Origin: Photobacterium lutimaris
GTDB taxonomy: Bacteria; Pseudomonadota; Gammaproteobacteria; Enterobacterales; Vibrionaceae
Direction of reading: 5' to 3'
DNA: 64,000 nucleotides
NCBI RefSeq assembly: GCF_003025555.1
Contig: NZ_PYMH01000014.1
Location: forward strand, 1-64,000
The translations under genes were made by a program, and so were the position numbers. The notes under the pieces are model-generated. The model saw only the letters and a program-made list of their open reading frames with translations. It ran no database searches and was not told the DNA's origin. Below, piece after piece: positions 1-8,277 of this stretch. Each line of letters opens with the position of its first letter. Positions within the stretch are counted from its first letter, which is position 1.

Positions 1-8
1 CACCGTGT

Positions 9-85
9 GGAGCGGTAGTTCAGTTGGTTAGAATACCGGCCTGTCACGCCGGGGGTCGCGGGTTCGAGTCCCGTCCGCTCCGCCA
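9..85 (+). tRNA. tRNA-Asp (GTC)
   Basis: A 77-nt cloverleaf with encoded CCA; the acceptor GGAGCGG pairs with CCGCTCC. Anticodon GTC lies at 43-45 and the T-arm GGTTCGAGTCC is canonical. A tRNA-Asp followed at once by a terminator is typical of the distal end of Vibrionaceae rRNA operons, so a 5S rRNA gene probably lies just left of the window. That is inference, because only 8 bases precede the tRNA. Confidence 0.97.
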
Positions 86-93
86 CTTATACT

Positions 94-123
94 AAGCCCG
101 AGTCGAAAGACTCGGGCTTTTTT
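94..123 (+). terminator. rRNA operon / tRNA-Asp intrinsic terminator
   Basis: AAGCCCGAGTC-GAAA-GACTCGGGCTT forms a strong GC-rich stem with a GNRA-type loop, followed by a run of T. It lies 8 nt after the tRNA and should end the rRNA operon transcript. Confidence 0.93.
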
Positions 124-285
124 ACGTCTATATTTTTGTTGTGGTTTGCCCTTCGCGCGAATGAGTCCCGGATGGTGCGCAAGCTCGCACTAGGCGTCCC
201 CGCCGTCTATGGGTTCGAGATTGGTTTCTCTTGAGTATGCGCCTGAGTTCCGCCAGCGTGCCGGCCAAGCGCTCCGCTACTTGTT

Positions 286-315
286 AAAAAGCCCAGCCTA
301 AAGGCTGGGCTTTTT
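286..315 (+). terminator. second intrinsic terminator
   Basis: AAAAAGCCCAGCC-TAAA-GGCTGGGCTTTTT is a near-perfect symmetrical stem with A and T tracts on both sides, so it can work on either strand. It is a tandem backup about 170 nt after the first rRNA terminator. Confidence 0.85.
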
Positions 316-480
316 AACGTCTGAAGGTCGAATGGAACTGAGATGGACGCATTCCTCGTGGTGCTAGCGAGGTATGAGGCTTTTTGCTATTTGTGGTTTT
401 GGTAAAGTGGCTCTCATGACTGGAATAAGACTCTATGACTTCTGGAGAATGGACGGGGGCAATAAGGGAAGAGATAAAGA

Positions 481-503
481 AAACCCAGCTGTTGGCTGGG
501 TTT
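481..503 (-). terminator. pncA-pssA terminator
   Basis: AAACCCAGC-TGTTG-GCTGGGTTT. Read on the minus strand the stem is followed by TTTCTTTATC. It lies 31 nt beyond the pncA stop codon, so it most likely ends the minus-strand transcript. Confidence 0.75.
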
Positions 504-534
504 GAAGCGTATTATGACGATTGCATGTTAGAGG

Positions 535-1167
535 CTATGAGAGTTGCGCTTTAACGGCTTTACTGTCGTTGCAGACGATGATGCCTGCCAGCCTCATCTC
601 TGTACAGGCTTGGGCAACGGTTTCAGGCGCAATACCGCGACAGGCCGCAAGGTTGACGAGCACCTTAAATTGACCAGTAGCTTGAAGCTGCAAGGCTGTT
701 GTCTTCACACAATAGTCAGTAGCTAAGCCTCCAACCAAGATGGTATCGACCTTTTTGGTTTCCAGCCACTCAATAAGACCTGTACTCAGTTTTTCCTCAA
801 GATCATGATAACAGGCGCCATAAGGATGAAGATCCGGCTCGATCCCTTTCCAAACCACATGATCATATTCAGTGACCGGAGGAAGACCCGGTATAGTCTC
901 AAAACCAGTTGTCCCGGGAACTGCATGGCTGACCCAAGTTAGATCGGCATTGGGGTGATCTAAGGGTGAAAGCATCTTGTCATGCGTTTCTACCACCCAC
1001 ACTGCATTACTTGGGTGCGCGTCCTTGGTCAGAACGCGTAAATCAGCGAAACCTGCCTGGTGGTTTAGCTCCTGACCTATAGTGTCACCTTCAGCAACGG
1101 GCAATTCGTTCGGGCACAGAGGAGTGAACGTTTTTTGTGGATCAACATCAATAGCTGCAATCGTCAT
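535..1167 (-). CDS. pncA: nicotinamidase (isochorismatase-fold)
   Basis: Deamidates nicotinamide to nicotinate in the cytoplasmic NAD salvage route. It is 210 aa, the usual size. Visible family landmarks are the N-terminal acidic loop (Asp7/Asp9), Lys107 in VWKG, nucleophile Cys153 in GLATDYCVKTT, and metal-ligand positions Asp49, His51 and His81. One oddity is the metal motif reading DAHP rather than the usual DWHP, which removes a substrate-pocket tryptophan. It lies 11 nt after pssA on the same strand, so the two are probably co-transcribed and share the hairpin at 481-503. Function is assigned from the family; nicotinamide specificity has not been shown for this protein. Confidence 0.9.
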   Translation of the reverse strand: MTIAAIDVDPQKTFTPLCPNELPVAEGDTIGQELNHQAGFADLRVLTKDAHPSNAVWVVETHDKMLSPLDHPNADLTWVSHAVPGTTGFETIPGLPPVTEYDHVVWKGIEPDLHPYGACYHDLEEKLSTGLIEWLETKKVDTILVGGLATDYCVKTTALQLQATGQFKVLVNLAACRGIAPETVAQACTEMRLAGIIVCNDSKAVKAQLS

Positions 1168-1178
1168 GAAGGTCTCTT

Positions 1179-2528
1179 CTACAGGATCTGATTAAGGATG
1201 TGATCAGCCTTAACTCGTCGAATACGCTTGATCAGCTTGCGCACAGGAGCTGGGTAAGCATCCACCTTGTCGATAAACTTATAACTGCCAACAAGCTGGG
1301 TGTGCTTTAGAATACGGTCGAGCTCACGCTGCTTCTGGTCTGCTAATAGCTGTTGTTTATCATGGACCAGAATGGCATTTTCCAAGTCCAGCTTCCAAGC
1401 CCTAGGATTTAGGTTGTTGCCCGTGATCAGCATATAGCTGCGGTCGACCCAGATCCCTTTAAGGTGGAAGCTATTGTCATTGTGTTTCCACAGATGGATA
1501 GCAAGCTGGCGTCTTGCGATTGCGGCCTCATTTTGCTTGGCAAAGTGGCGCAGATTAACTTCATAGAGGTAAGGAAGCCCAGCGATGGTTTTGAACGGCT
1601 CGCTAGGCGGGATATAGAAATCATTCGCCGTTTTGTCGCCAACGATGATGGTCACTTTCACACCGCGACGCAGTGCCCTTTTCACTTCTCTACTAATACT
1701 GCGTGGAAAGTTGAAATAAGGGGTACAAATGGTCAGTTCTTGTTGCGCGCTCGCAATCAGGGTGCAGATATGCTGGTTAAGCCGGTTCTTCCGTTTACCT
1801 AGCCCAACAAGTGGGGTAAGGCCGACTTCGTTATCAGATATCTGCTCTGGGGTGAATTGGTAACTGGCTTTTTGTAGTTGATGGCGCAGTTCTTTTATTG
1901 CCCCTTTTAGGTTGCGGGTTTCTGGACGCTTGACCTGGCTGAGGCAATTAACAGCATCGCTGTTCACTAGCGTGTCTACAATGAAATTTGCCATGCTATC
2001 GGCAAGCTGGCTATTTTTGATTACGTGGTAGCGGTCGTAGCGGTACCGTTGGTGTTGAGCCAGATACACATCGTTCAGGCTAGCACCGCTATAGATGATC
2101 TTGTCATCGACGACAAAGCCTTTGAGATGGAGTACACCAAAAACTTCGCGGTTTCGGACCGGTACACCGAGAATTTCAATCTGGTGTTCGTATTTCTCTG
2201 AAAATTCGCGGTACAGGGCTGCATTGCCATCTGATTTATCAGCTCCTATTAGCCCACGCTGAGCTCGGTGCCAGTCAACCAGTACCTTTATATCCAGTTC
2301 AGGATTGGCCTGCTTGGCTTCGTAAAGCGCAGTGAGGATCCCACGTCCGCCATCGTCATCTTGGAGGTAGAGCGCGACTAGATAAATACGCGCGTTGGCA
2401 TTGGAGATTTCTTGGTGGAGACGTTCACGGAACGATCCTGCATCGAGAAGGGTCTCTAAATCATCTGGCTTGTGTGCAATACACGGCAGTTGCTCAATGC
2501 GTTGCTTGTTAGCAATAGCTGAATCCAT
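1179..2528 (-). CDS. pssA: CDP-diacylglycerol--serine O-phosphatidyltransferase (PLD type)
   Basis: Makes phosphatidylserine from CDP-diacylglycerol and L-serine, the first committed step to phosphatidylethanolamine. At 449 aa it matches the E. coli-type enzyme (451 aa), a ribosome- and membrane-associated phospholipase-D superfamily member. Both HxKxxxxD motifs are intact: His134/Lys136/Asp141 in HLKGFVVDD and His355/Lys357/Asp362 in HLKGIWVD. There is no membrane segment, as expected for this class. It is the upstream gene of a probable pssA-pncA unit. Confidence 0.95.
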   Translation of the reverse strand: MDSAIANKQRIEQLPCIAHKPDDLETLLDAGSFRERLHQEISNANARIYLVALYLQDDDGGRGILTALYEAKQANPELDIKVLVDWHRAQRGLIGADKSDGNAALYREFSEKYEHQIEILGVPVRNREVFGVLHLKGFVVDDKIIYSGASLNDVYLAQHQRYRYDRYHVIKNSQLADSMANFIVDTLVNSDAVNCLSQVKRPETRNLKGAIKELRHQLQKASYQFTPEQISDNEVGLTPLVGLGKRKNRLNQHICTLIASAQQELTICTPYFNFPRSISREVKRALRRGVKVTIIVGDKTANDFYIPPSEPFKTIAGLPYLYEVNLRHFAKQNEAAIARRQLAIHLWKHNDNSFHLKGIWVDRSYMLITGNNLNPRAWKLDLENAILVHDKQQLLADQKQRELDRILKHTQLVGSYKFIDKVDAYPAPVRKLIKRIRRVKADHILNQIL

Positions 2529-2637
2529 TATCGCCTCGTTTACGCGACCTTAATAAGGATGAATCGGTTAGTTAAGGGCGCAATTATATCAGAAAAACAT
2601 CATAGTCAACGTATTGCTAAGTTGGCTTATATCACGC

Positions 2638-3084
2638 TTAGCTCAATTCAAGCTTACTCCTTTGAGCATAGATCATAGGAGTGAGTGTTTTACCGCTTTG
2701 CCTGTAGCGGTTTATCCTTGATTGGAGTGGTTCGGGCAATTCATTATCCTTGATGATGACAAACCCAGAACCTTGGTAAAATGTTTCCAAGTGGCTGAAG
2801 GCAAAACAGTAACATTGGGTTGTTGTCAGTTGGTCGTTACAGGCTTCAAGCAGGGCAATGCCATGGCCTTGAGAGCGATGATCTGGGTGAACAAGCATAC
2901 CGGTGAGCAGCTGGTATTCGTCAAATTGCTTGAATCTGACACAGGCCTGTATGCCTTTGCTATCCTCGCCTATCCAGATAACTTCATCTTTTTTTGCCTT
3001 CCCTGCGGGGTAATAAGACTTATAGAAGCGGTTAATTAACGGGAATCGAAGAGGCTCAAGAAGGTGGAATCTAAGCTTGATCAT
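2638..3084 (-). CDS. GNAT-family N-acetyltransferase
   Basis: A small (148 aa) acyltransferase-fold protein. The acetyl-CoA pyrophosphate-binding signature RSQGHG sits in LVHPDHRSQGHGIALLEA at about residues 65-81. The start chosen is the ATG at 3084 (MIKLRFHLLE). An upstream in-frame start at 3174 would overlap the beginning of divergent murB and adds 30 residues without GNAT character. The substrate cannot be inferred. It is transcribed divergently from murB, with promoters for both in about 75 nt. Confidence 0.82.
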   Translation of the reverse strand: MIKLRFHLLEPLRFPLINRFYKSYYPAGKAKKDEVIWIGEDSKGIQACVRFKQFDEYQLLTGMLVHPDHRSQGHGIALLEACNDQLTTTQCYCFAFSHLETFYQGSGFVIIKDNELPEPLQSRINRYRQSGKTLTPMIYAQRSKLELS

Positions 3085-3159
3085 AGTGAAAACACTGCCA
3101 AGAGTGGATGAATCAGTTAAAATACAGGCCCTAGTATAAAGGTATGGATCAGAAGTCGC

Positions 3160-4200
3160 ATGAAAGTTTTGCAAGATAGGTCGCTAGCACCATTTCATAC
3201 ATTTGGTCTGGATGTGAAGGCCAAAGACATTGTCGTTGCCGAGACAACACAAGACCTGGTGTCTATCTGGCAAGATGAACAGTATCGGGACCTGCCTAAG
3301 TTGATCCTGGGCCAAGGGAGCAATATTCTATTTTGTGGTGATTTCTCCGGTGTCGTTATTCTCAACCGTATCGCTGGTGTTGATGTTGAAGAAACAGCTC
3401 AGGCTTTTATGCTCCATGTTGGGGCTGGTGAAGACTGGCATCGACTGGTGACCCAAACCGTTGAGCAGGGTATGCCTGGATTGGAAAACTTAGCTTTGAT
3501 ACCTGGCTGCGCTGGGTCATCACCAATCCAGAATATTGGCGCTTACGGTGTTGAACTTAAAGATATCTGCGCCTATGTCGACATCGTTGAGTTAGAAACT
3601 GGAAAGCAAAGTCGCTTGACTGCCACAGAATGTCAGTTTGGTTATCGAGATTCTATTTTTAAGCATGGTTTAAAAGATAGCCATGCCATTACCGCTGTAG
3701 GCCTAAGCTTGCCAAAAGCATGGAAGCCAGTGGTTTCTTATGGCCCGTTAGCACAGTTTAATCCCGAGACCGTGACAGCGAGAGAGATTCTTTTAGCTGT
3801 GTGTGATATTCGACAAGCTAAGCTGCCGGATCCGAAGGTGCTTGGCAATGCTGGAAGCTTTTTCAAAAACCCCCTGGTTGACCCGAGTGTTGTTAAGCAT
3901 CTACTTGCACAACATCCTGCAATGCCGCATTATCCTCAGCCTGATAACTTGGAAAAGCTAGCTGCCGGATGGCTTATTGATCAATGCCAGCTCAAAGGCC
4001 ATCAAATAGGTGGAGCTCGGGTACATGATGAACAAGCGTTAGTATTGGTCAATTACCACCATGCAGACGTTCAGGATGTTATACAGCTAGCTCAATATGT
4101 TGTGGACTGCGTGAAAGCGAAATTTGGTATCCAGCTAGAGCATGAAGTTCGCTTTATGGCGGCGGCAAAGGAGACGACATTGGCAGAGGTACACCGATGA
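3160..4200 (+). CDS. murB: UDP-N-acetylenolpyruvoylglucosamine reductase
   Basis: Flavoenzyme that reduces UDP-GlcNAc-enolpyruvate to UDP-MurNAc with NADPH in cytoplasmic peptidoglycan precursor synthesis. It is 346 aa, a type I MurB. Visible motifs are the FAD-binding LGQGSNILF (50-58), the IPGCAGSSPIQNIGAYG segment (114-130), Tyr162-Arg163 in GYRDS, the catalytic Ser233 in GNAGSFFKNP, and a C-terminal EHEVRF with the conserved glutamate. The stop overlaps the birA start by four bases (ATGA), so murB and birA are translationally coupled, as in E. coli. Confidence 0.97.
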   Translation: MKVLQDRSLAPFHTFGLDVKAKDIVVAETTQDLVSIWQDEQYRDLPKLILGQGSNILFCGDFSGVVILNRIAGVDVEETAQAFMLHVGAGEDWHRLVTQTVEQGMPGLENLALIPGCAGSSPIQNIGAYGVELKDICAYVDIVELETGKQSRLTATECQFGYRDSIFKHGLKDSHAITAVGLSLPKAWKPVVSYGPLAQFNPETVTAREILLAVCDIRQAKLPDPKVLGNAGSFFKNPLVDPSVVKHLLAQHPAMPHYPQPDNLEKLAAGWLIDQCQLKGHQIGGARVHDEQALVLVNYHHADVQDVIQLAQYVVDCVKAKFGIQLEHEVRFMAAAKETTLAEVHR

Positions 4201-5159
4201 AAGAGCATTCCACACGTCTTGCTCTCATTGCTCAGCTGGCAGATGGACAGTTCCATTCTGGCGAAGCTTTGGGGGAGACTTTGGGAATTTCCCGCGCTGC
4301 GGTGAGTAAGCATATAAAAGTATTAAGGACGTGGGGAATTGATATTTTCCGCCTGCAGGGTAAGGGCTACAGCTTAGCTGAAAAACTGGAACTCCTTGAT
4401 TGCGATAAGATCTTGGCTCAGGTAAAGTGCCCGAGCTTACAGCTTATTCCAGTGATTGACTCTACCAACCAATACTTGCTTGATCGTGTTGGTGCCATGC
4501 CAAAAGGTGCATGTTGCCTCGCCGAATATCAGCAAGCGGGGCGGGGCCGACGGGGCCGTCAATGGTTATCCCCATTTGGCAGCAACCTATACCTTTCAAT
4601 GTACTGGCGCCTTGATGCCGGTATCGCTGCAGCAATGGGGCTGAGCTTGGTCGTCGGTGTTGCTATTGCTGAAGCGCTTGAGTCCCTTGGAGCAGATGGG
4701 ATCAGGGTTAAATGGCCCAATGATCTTTATTACCAAGACCGCAAGTTGGCTGGCATTCTTGTGGAAATGTCAGGACAGACTGGCGAAGCGGCACATTTAG
4801 TGATTGGTATGGGTATAAACATTGCAATGCCGGAGTCAGAAGGCGAGGCGATTGAACAATCTTGGACCAACCTTACCGAGGCTTGCGACACTCTGCCTGA
4901 CCGCAATACACTTGCCGCAACGTTGATCAATCGCCTTTATGATGCTTTGAGTGATTATGAAGAAAGCGGGATGGATGGTTTTGCAACGCGCTGGAATAGA
5001 CTGGATAACTTTTTGGATCGCCCTGTGAAGTTATTGATGGGTAACCGTGTAGTGGAAGGGATTGCTCGCGGGATCAATAGCCAGGGAGCGTTATTACTGG
5101 AAACCGAGGAGGGTGTCACACCTTATCTCGGTGGTGAAATCAGCCTTAGAGGTTGCTGA
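4197..5159 (+). CDS. birA: bifunctional biotin--protein ligase / biotin operon repressor
   Basis: Activates biotin to biotinyl-AMP, biotinylates AccB (encoded here at 40107-40550) and represses biotin synthesis genes. The N-terminal winged helix-turn-helix (about 8-60, with GISRAAVSKHIK) marks the regulatory form. The catalytic domain holds the adenylate loop GRGRRG (115-120) and the KWPND lysine motif; a C-terminal SH3-like domain follows. It is 320 aa, as in E. coli. It overlaps murB by 4 nt and its TGA overlaps the coaX ATG (TGATG), so the three genes form one operon. Confidence 0.97.
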   Translation: MKEHSTRLALIAQLADGQFHSGEALGETLGISRAAVSKHIKVLRTWGIDIFRLQGKGYSLAEKLELLDCDKILAQVKCPSLQLIPVIDSTNQYLLDRVGAMPKGACCLAEYQQAGRGRRGRQWLSPFGSNLYLSMYWRLDAGIAAAMGLSLVVGVAIAEALESLGADGIRVKWPNDLYYQDRKLAGILVEMSGQTGEAAHLVIGMGINIAMPESEGEAIEQSWTNLTEACDTLPDRNTLAATLINRLYDALSDYEESGMDGFATRWNRLDNFLDRPVKLLMGNRVVEGIARGINSQGALLLETEEGVTPYLGGEISLRGC

Positions 5160-5890
5160 TGCAAATTTTGATTGAAGCGGGTAACAGCTATGTAAAAGTT
5201 GCCCAACTATATGAAGATGGCCATTTTACGCTATTGGGTCGCTACCCAAGCCGTAAACTGGAGATGGTCTTGGAGCCCTTGCTGGAGAATGGAGTCACCA
5301 GAATTGTGTTCGCTAGTGTTGGCCCGGTAGAAGTTGATAATTCGATTCAACGTATCTCGCAGTTGGCCAATATCCCGGTGATGCAGGTGAAGACACTAAA
5401 GAAAGACTTTGGTGTCAAGAACGCTTACAGCGAATACCAATACTTGGGGGTAGATCGCTGGTTGACTCTGGTAGCGATTCGCCAGGAATTCAAAGCGCCG
5501 ACCGTTATTGTTGATATCGGCACCGCGCTCACCTTTGATGTCATGTCCGAAGAAGGGAAGCACCTTGGCGGCTGGATAGCGCCAGGTTACCAGCTGATGA
5601 TGAAGTCGGTGCTCGAGAATACCACCAAGGTCTTCTCCGACAGGGAGCATAGCGATACCCTGACCTTTGCCGATAATACGGCTGATGGGCTGAAAAACGG
5701 ATGCCGTGCCGCCTTGGTCGGACTGATTGAATATGGTCTTGCACAAGCCAAAGAGCGCTTAAAAACTGAACCTAAAGTGATCCTATGTGGCGGAGGTGTT
5801 CGACATTTGCCTCAGTTGTGGGGGAAGGACTACTATCACCGTTCAGATTTGGTATTGGAAGGTCTTGCTTTGTATGCGAAATGTCGCTAG
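5159..5890 (+). CDS. coaX: type III pantothenate kinase
   Basis: Phosphorylates pantothenate, the first step of CoA synthesis. The ASKHA-fold landmarks are present: GVDR with Asp99, VDIGTALTFD (118-127) and GGWIAPGYQLM (137-147). It is 243 aa, as expected. The N-terminal phosphate loop reads EAGNS (6-10) instead of the usual D-x-G-N-S/T, a conservative Asp-to-Glu change at a position important in the family. The start is the ATG at 5159, overlapping the birA stop; an upstream in-frame TTG at 5153 is less likely. In E. coli and V. cholerae this slot (birA-[kinase]-tRNAs-tufB) holds the unrelated type I enzyme coaA. Confidence 0.93.
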   Translation: MQILIEAGNSYVKVAQLYEDGHFTLLGRYPSRKLEMVLEPLLENGVTRIVFASVGPVEVDNSIQRISQLANIPVMQVKTLKKDFGVKNAYSEYQYLGVDRWLTLVAIRQEFKAPTVIVDIGTALTFDVMSEEGKHLGGWIAPGYQLMMKSVLENTTKVFSDREHSDTLTFADNTADGLKNGCRAALVGLIEYGLAQAKERLKTEPKVILCGGGVRHLPQLWGKDYYHRSDLVLEGLALYAKCR

Positions 5891-5944
5891 CGGCTAAATT
5901 TTGTCCGGTAAGGTTCAAAATCTAAAAAAATCGCTAAAAAGGTA

Positions 5945-5973
5945 TTGCAAGGCTAGAAAGAGTTCTCTAGAAT
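5945..5973 (+). promoter_or_regulatory. sigma70 promoter of the tRNA-tuf operon
   Basis: TTGCAA (5945-5950), a 17-nt spacer and TAGAAT (5968-5973), followed by a GC-rich discriminator GCGCAGC just before the first tRNA. The GC discriminator is the usual mark of stable-RNA promoters under stringent control; regulation is inferred from that. Confidence 0.8.
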
Positions 5974-5986
5974 GCGCAGCACTTAC

Positions 5987-6062
<76 letters not shown>

Positions 6063-6098
6063 CTTTCTCCTAGATGAGTGAAAGTGCTTGAAAAATTT

Positions 6099-6183
6099 GG
6101 AGGGGTTCCCGAGTGGCCAAAGGGATCAGACTGTAAATCTGACGGCTCTGCCTTCGATGGTTCGAATCCATCTCCCTCCACCA
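6099..6183 (+). tRNA. tRNA-Tyr (GTA)
   Basis: An 85-nt class II tRNA with a long variable arm, anticodon GTA at 6133-6135, and encoded CCA. Corresponds in position to E. coli tyrU. Confidence 0.97.
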
Positions 6184-6222
6184 GTTTCAATAGAAAGAAT
6201 AGCTTATCGAGTGACGATTTTT

Positions 6223-6297
<75 letters not shown>

Positions 6298-6309
6298 CAT
6301 TTCTTGTGT

Positions 6310-6385
6310 GCTGATATAGCTCAGTTGGTAGAGCGCACCCTTGGTAAGGGTGAGGTCGGCGGTTCGACTCCGCCTATTAGCACCA
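6310..6385 (+). tRNA. tRNA-Thr (GGT)
   Basis: 76 nt, anticodon GGT at 6343-6345, CCA encoded. Last tRNA before tuf, corresponding in position to E. coli thrT. It lies only 12 nt after the preceding tRNA, so all four are processed from one precursor that probably continues into tuf. Confidence 0.97.
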
Positions 6386-6489
6386 CTCTCTCCTTAAGTC
6401 AGTTCAATTCTTTTGATATATACTCTACAAACCCATGATTGGTTGTGTGGTCGTAATGCCACCAAATACCGTGCCTAGAGGGACTATCC

Positions 6490-7674
6490 ATGTCTAAAGA
6501 AAAATTTGAACGCGTCAAACCGCACGTTAACGTTGGTACTATCGGCCACGTTGACCACGGTAAAACTACTCTAACTGCTGCTATCTGTACTACGCTTGCA
6601 AAAGTGTACGGTGGTCAAGCTAAAGACTTCGCATCTATCGATAACGCTCCAGAAGAGCGCGAGCGTGGTATCACAATCTCTACTTCTCACGTAGAGTACG
6701 ATACTCCATCTCGTCACTACGCACACGTAGACTGCCCAGGACACGCCGATTACGTTAAAAACATGATCACTGGTGCTGCTCAGATGGACGGTGGTATCCT
6801 AGTTGTTGCTGCAACTGATGGCCCTATGCCTCAGACTCGTGAGCACATCCTACTAGGCCGTCAGGTTGGTATCCCTTACATCATCGTGTTCATGAACAAG
6901 TGTGACATGGTTGATGACGAAGAGCTTCTAGAGCTAGTTGAGATGGAAGTTCGTGAACTTCTTTCTGAGTACGAATTCCCAGGTGATGACTGCCCAGTAA
7001 TCATGGGTTCTGCTCTTGGCGCTCTAAACGGCGAGAAAGAGTGGGAAGACAAGATTGTTGAACTAGCTGAAGCTCTAGATAACTACATCCCAGAGCCAGA
7101 GCGTGCAATCGATCTACCATTCATCCTTCCTATCGAAGATGTATTCTCAATCCAGGGCCGTGGTACTGTTGTAACTGGTCGTGTTGAGCAAGGTATCATC
7201 ACTGTAGGTGACGAAGTAGAAATCATCGGCATCAAAGAAACTACCACTACTACGTGTACTGGTGTTGAGATGTTCCGTAAGCTTCTTGACGAAGGCCGTG
7301 CTGGTGAGAACGTTGGTGTTCTTCTACGTGGTACTAAGCGTGACGAAGTTGAGCGTGGTCAGGTTCTTGCTAAGCCAGGTTCAATCACTCCACACACTAC
7401 TTTCACTTCAGAAATCTATGTTCTTTCTAAAGATGAAGGCGGTCGTCACACTCCTTTCTTCAAAGGTTACCGTCCACAGTTCTACTTCCGTACAACTGAC
7501 GTAACAGGTACTATCGAACTACCTGAAGGCGTAGAAATGGTAATGCCTGGTGATAACATCTCTATGACTGTTACTCTAATCGCACCTATCGCGATGGACG
7601 AAGGTCTACGTTTTGCTATCCGTGAAGGTGGCCGTACAGTTGGTGCTGGTGTTGTTGCAACTATCGTTGAATAA
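6490..7674 (+). CDS. tuf: elongation factor Tu
   Basis: GTPase that delivers aminoacyl-tRNA to the ribosomal A site. It is 394 aa with all three domains: G1 GHVDHGKT (19-26), DCPGH, NKCD, and the switch I sequence ERERGITIS. Codon use is strongly biased to the highly expressed set (CGT, GGT, CTA, GTT). It is the tufB-position copy behind the Thr-Tyr-Gly-Thr tRNA cluster. A second tuf near rpsG is usual in the group but lies outside this window. Confidence 0.98.
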   Translation: MSKEKFERVKPHVNVGTIGHVDHGKTTLTAAICTTLAKVYGGQAKDFASIDNAPEERERGITISTSHVEYDTPSRHYAHVDCPGHADYVKNMITGAAQMDGGILVVAATDGPMPQTREHILLGRQVGIPYIIVFMNKCDMVDDEELLELVEMEVRELLSEYEFPGDDCPVIMGSALGALNGEKEWEDKIVELAEALDNYIPEPERAIDLPFILPIEDVFSIQGRGTVVTGRVEQGIITVGDEVEIIGIKETTTTTCTGVEMFRKLLDEGRAGENVGVLLRGTKRDEVERGQVLAKPGSITPHTTFTSEIYVLSKDEGGRHTPFFKGYRPQFYFRTTDVTGTIELPEGVEMVMPGDNISMTVTLIAPIAMDEGLRFAIREGGRTVGAGVVATIVE

Positions 7675-7693
7675 TATTTGACGAAACGGTACT

Positions 7694-7722
7694 AAAAAGG
7701 GCATCATTTGATGCCCTTTTTC
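7694..7722 (+). terminator. tuf terminator
   Basis: AAAAAGGGCATC-ATTT-GATGCCCTTTTT, 19 nt after the tuf stop codon. It separates the tRNA-tuf transcript from secE-nusG. Confidence 0.92.
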
Positions 7723-7888
7723 TGCACTGTTGCTTGGTTTTGCATATTTTTTGCTCAAGCATGCAGGAAAAAATTTTACTATGATGAAGTTTTTGTTTGT
7801 AATTAAGGCTTTAGAGCTTTCCTTCATTACGGCCTCGCTTATGCGGGGTTATTTTCGTCTATATTGAGACTAGTTACAGGTTGGTTGT

Positions 7889-8266
7889 ATGAAAGCGAAT
7901 GCCGAAAACCAAAGCAGCTCTGGTGGTATGGATGGCCTTAAATGGGTCGCTGTATTTGCCTTGCTAGCTGCCGCTGTGGTTGGTAATTACCTGTACAGTG
8001 ATGTTTCTGTAGTGCTACGTGCTGCTGCTGTTGTTGTCCTTGTGGCCGCAGCTGGTGGTATTGCCGCACTTACAGCAAAAGGTAAAACCGCGATCTCGTT
8101 TGCCCGCGAATCGCGCATGGAAGTCCGCAAGGTAGTATGGCCTACTCGTCAGGAAGCTACGCAGACAACCTTTATCGTTTTAGCTGTCACTGTCATTATG
8201 GCGTTAGCCTTGTGGGGCATCGACGGCATCATGGTCCGTCTAGTCCGCCTAGTTACCGGTGTGTGA
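7889..8266 (+). CDS. secE: preprotein translocase subunit SecE
   Basis: Essential subunit that stabilises SecY in the inner-membrane translocon. It is 125 aa with three predicted membrane helices (about 18-37, 41-60 and 94-115), the long gammaproteobacterial form. The conserved cytoplasmic amphipathic segment SRMEVRKVVWPTRQEA (about 75-90) precedes the last helix. It lies 11 nt before nusG in the standard secE-nusG operon. Confidence 0.96.
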   Translation: MKANAENQSSSGGMDGLKWVAVFALLAAAVVGNYLYSDVSVVLRAAAVVVLVAAAGGIAALTAKGKTAISFARESRMEVRKVVWPTRQEATQTTFIVLAVTVIMALALWGIDGIMVRLVRLVTGV

Positions 8267-8277
8267 GGTAAGAGTTC

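Larger units (their letters stand above)
86..534. other. gene-free spacer between rRNA operon tail and pncA
   Basis: No credible gene. The stretch holds three hairpins (listed separately at 94, 286 and 481). It also holds a segment around 208-255 with a T-loop-like GGGTTCGAG and a downstream TTCCGCCA, which looks like a decayed tRNA 3' half but cannot be folded into a full cloverleaf. Nothing else is recognised in 316-480. Confidence 0.5.

Noticed and set aside
3085..3174. N-terminal extension of the GNAT gene to 3174
   Set aside because: It would overlap murB and cross the murB promoter region, and the added residues lack GNAT similarity.
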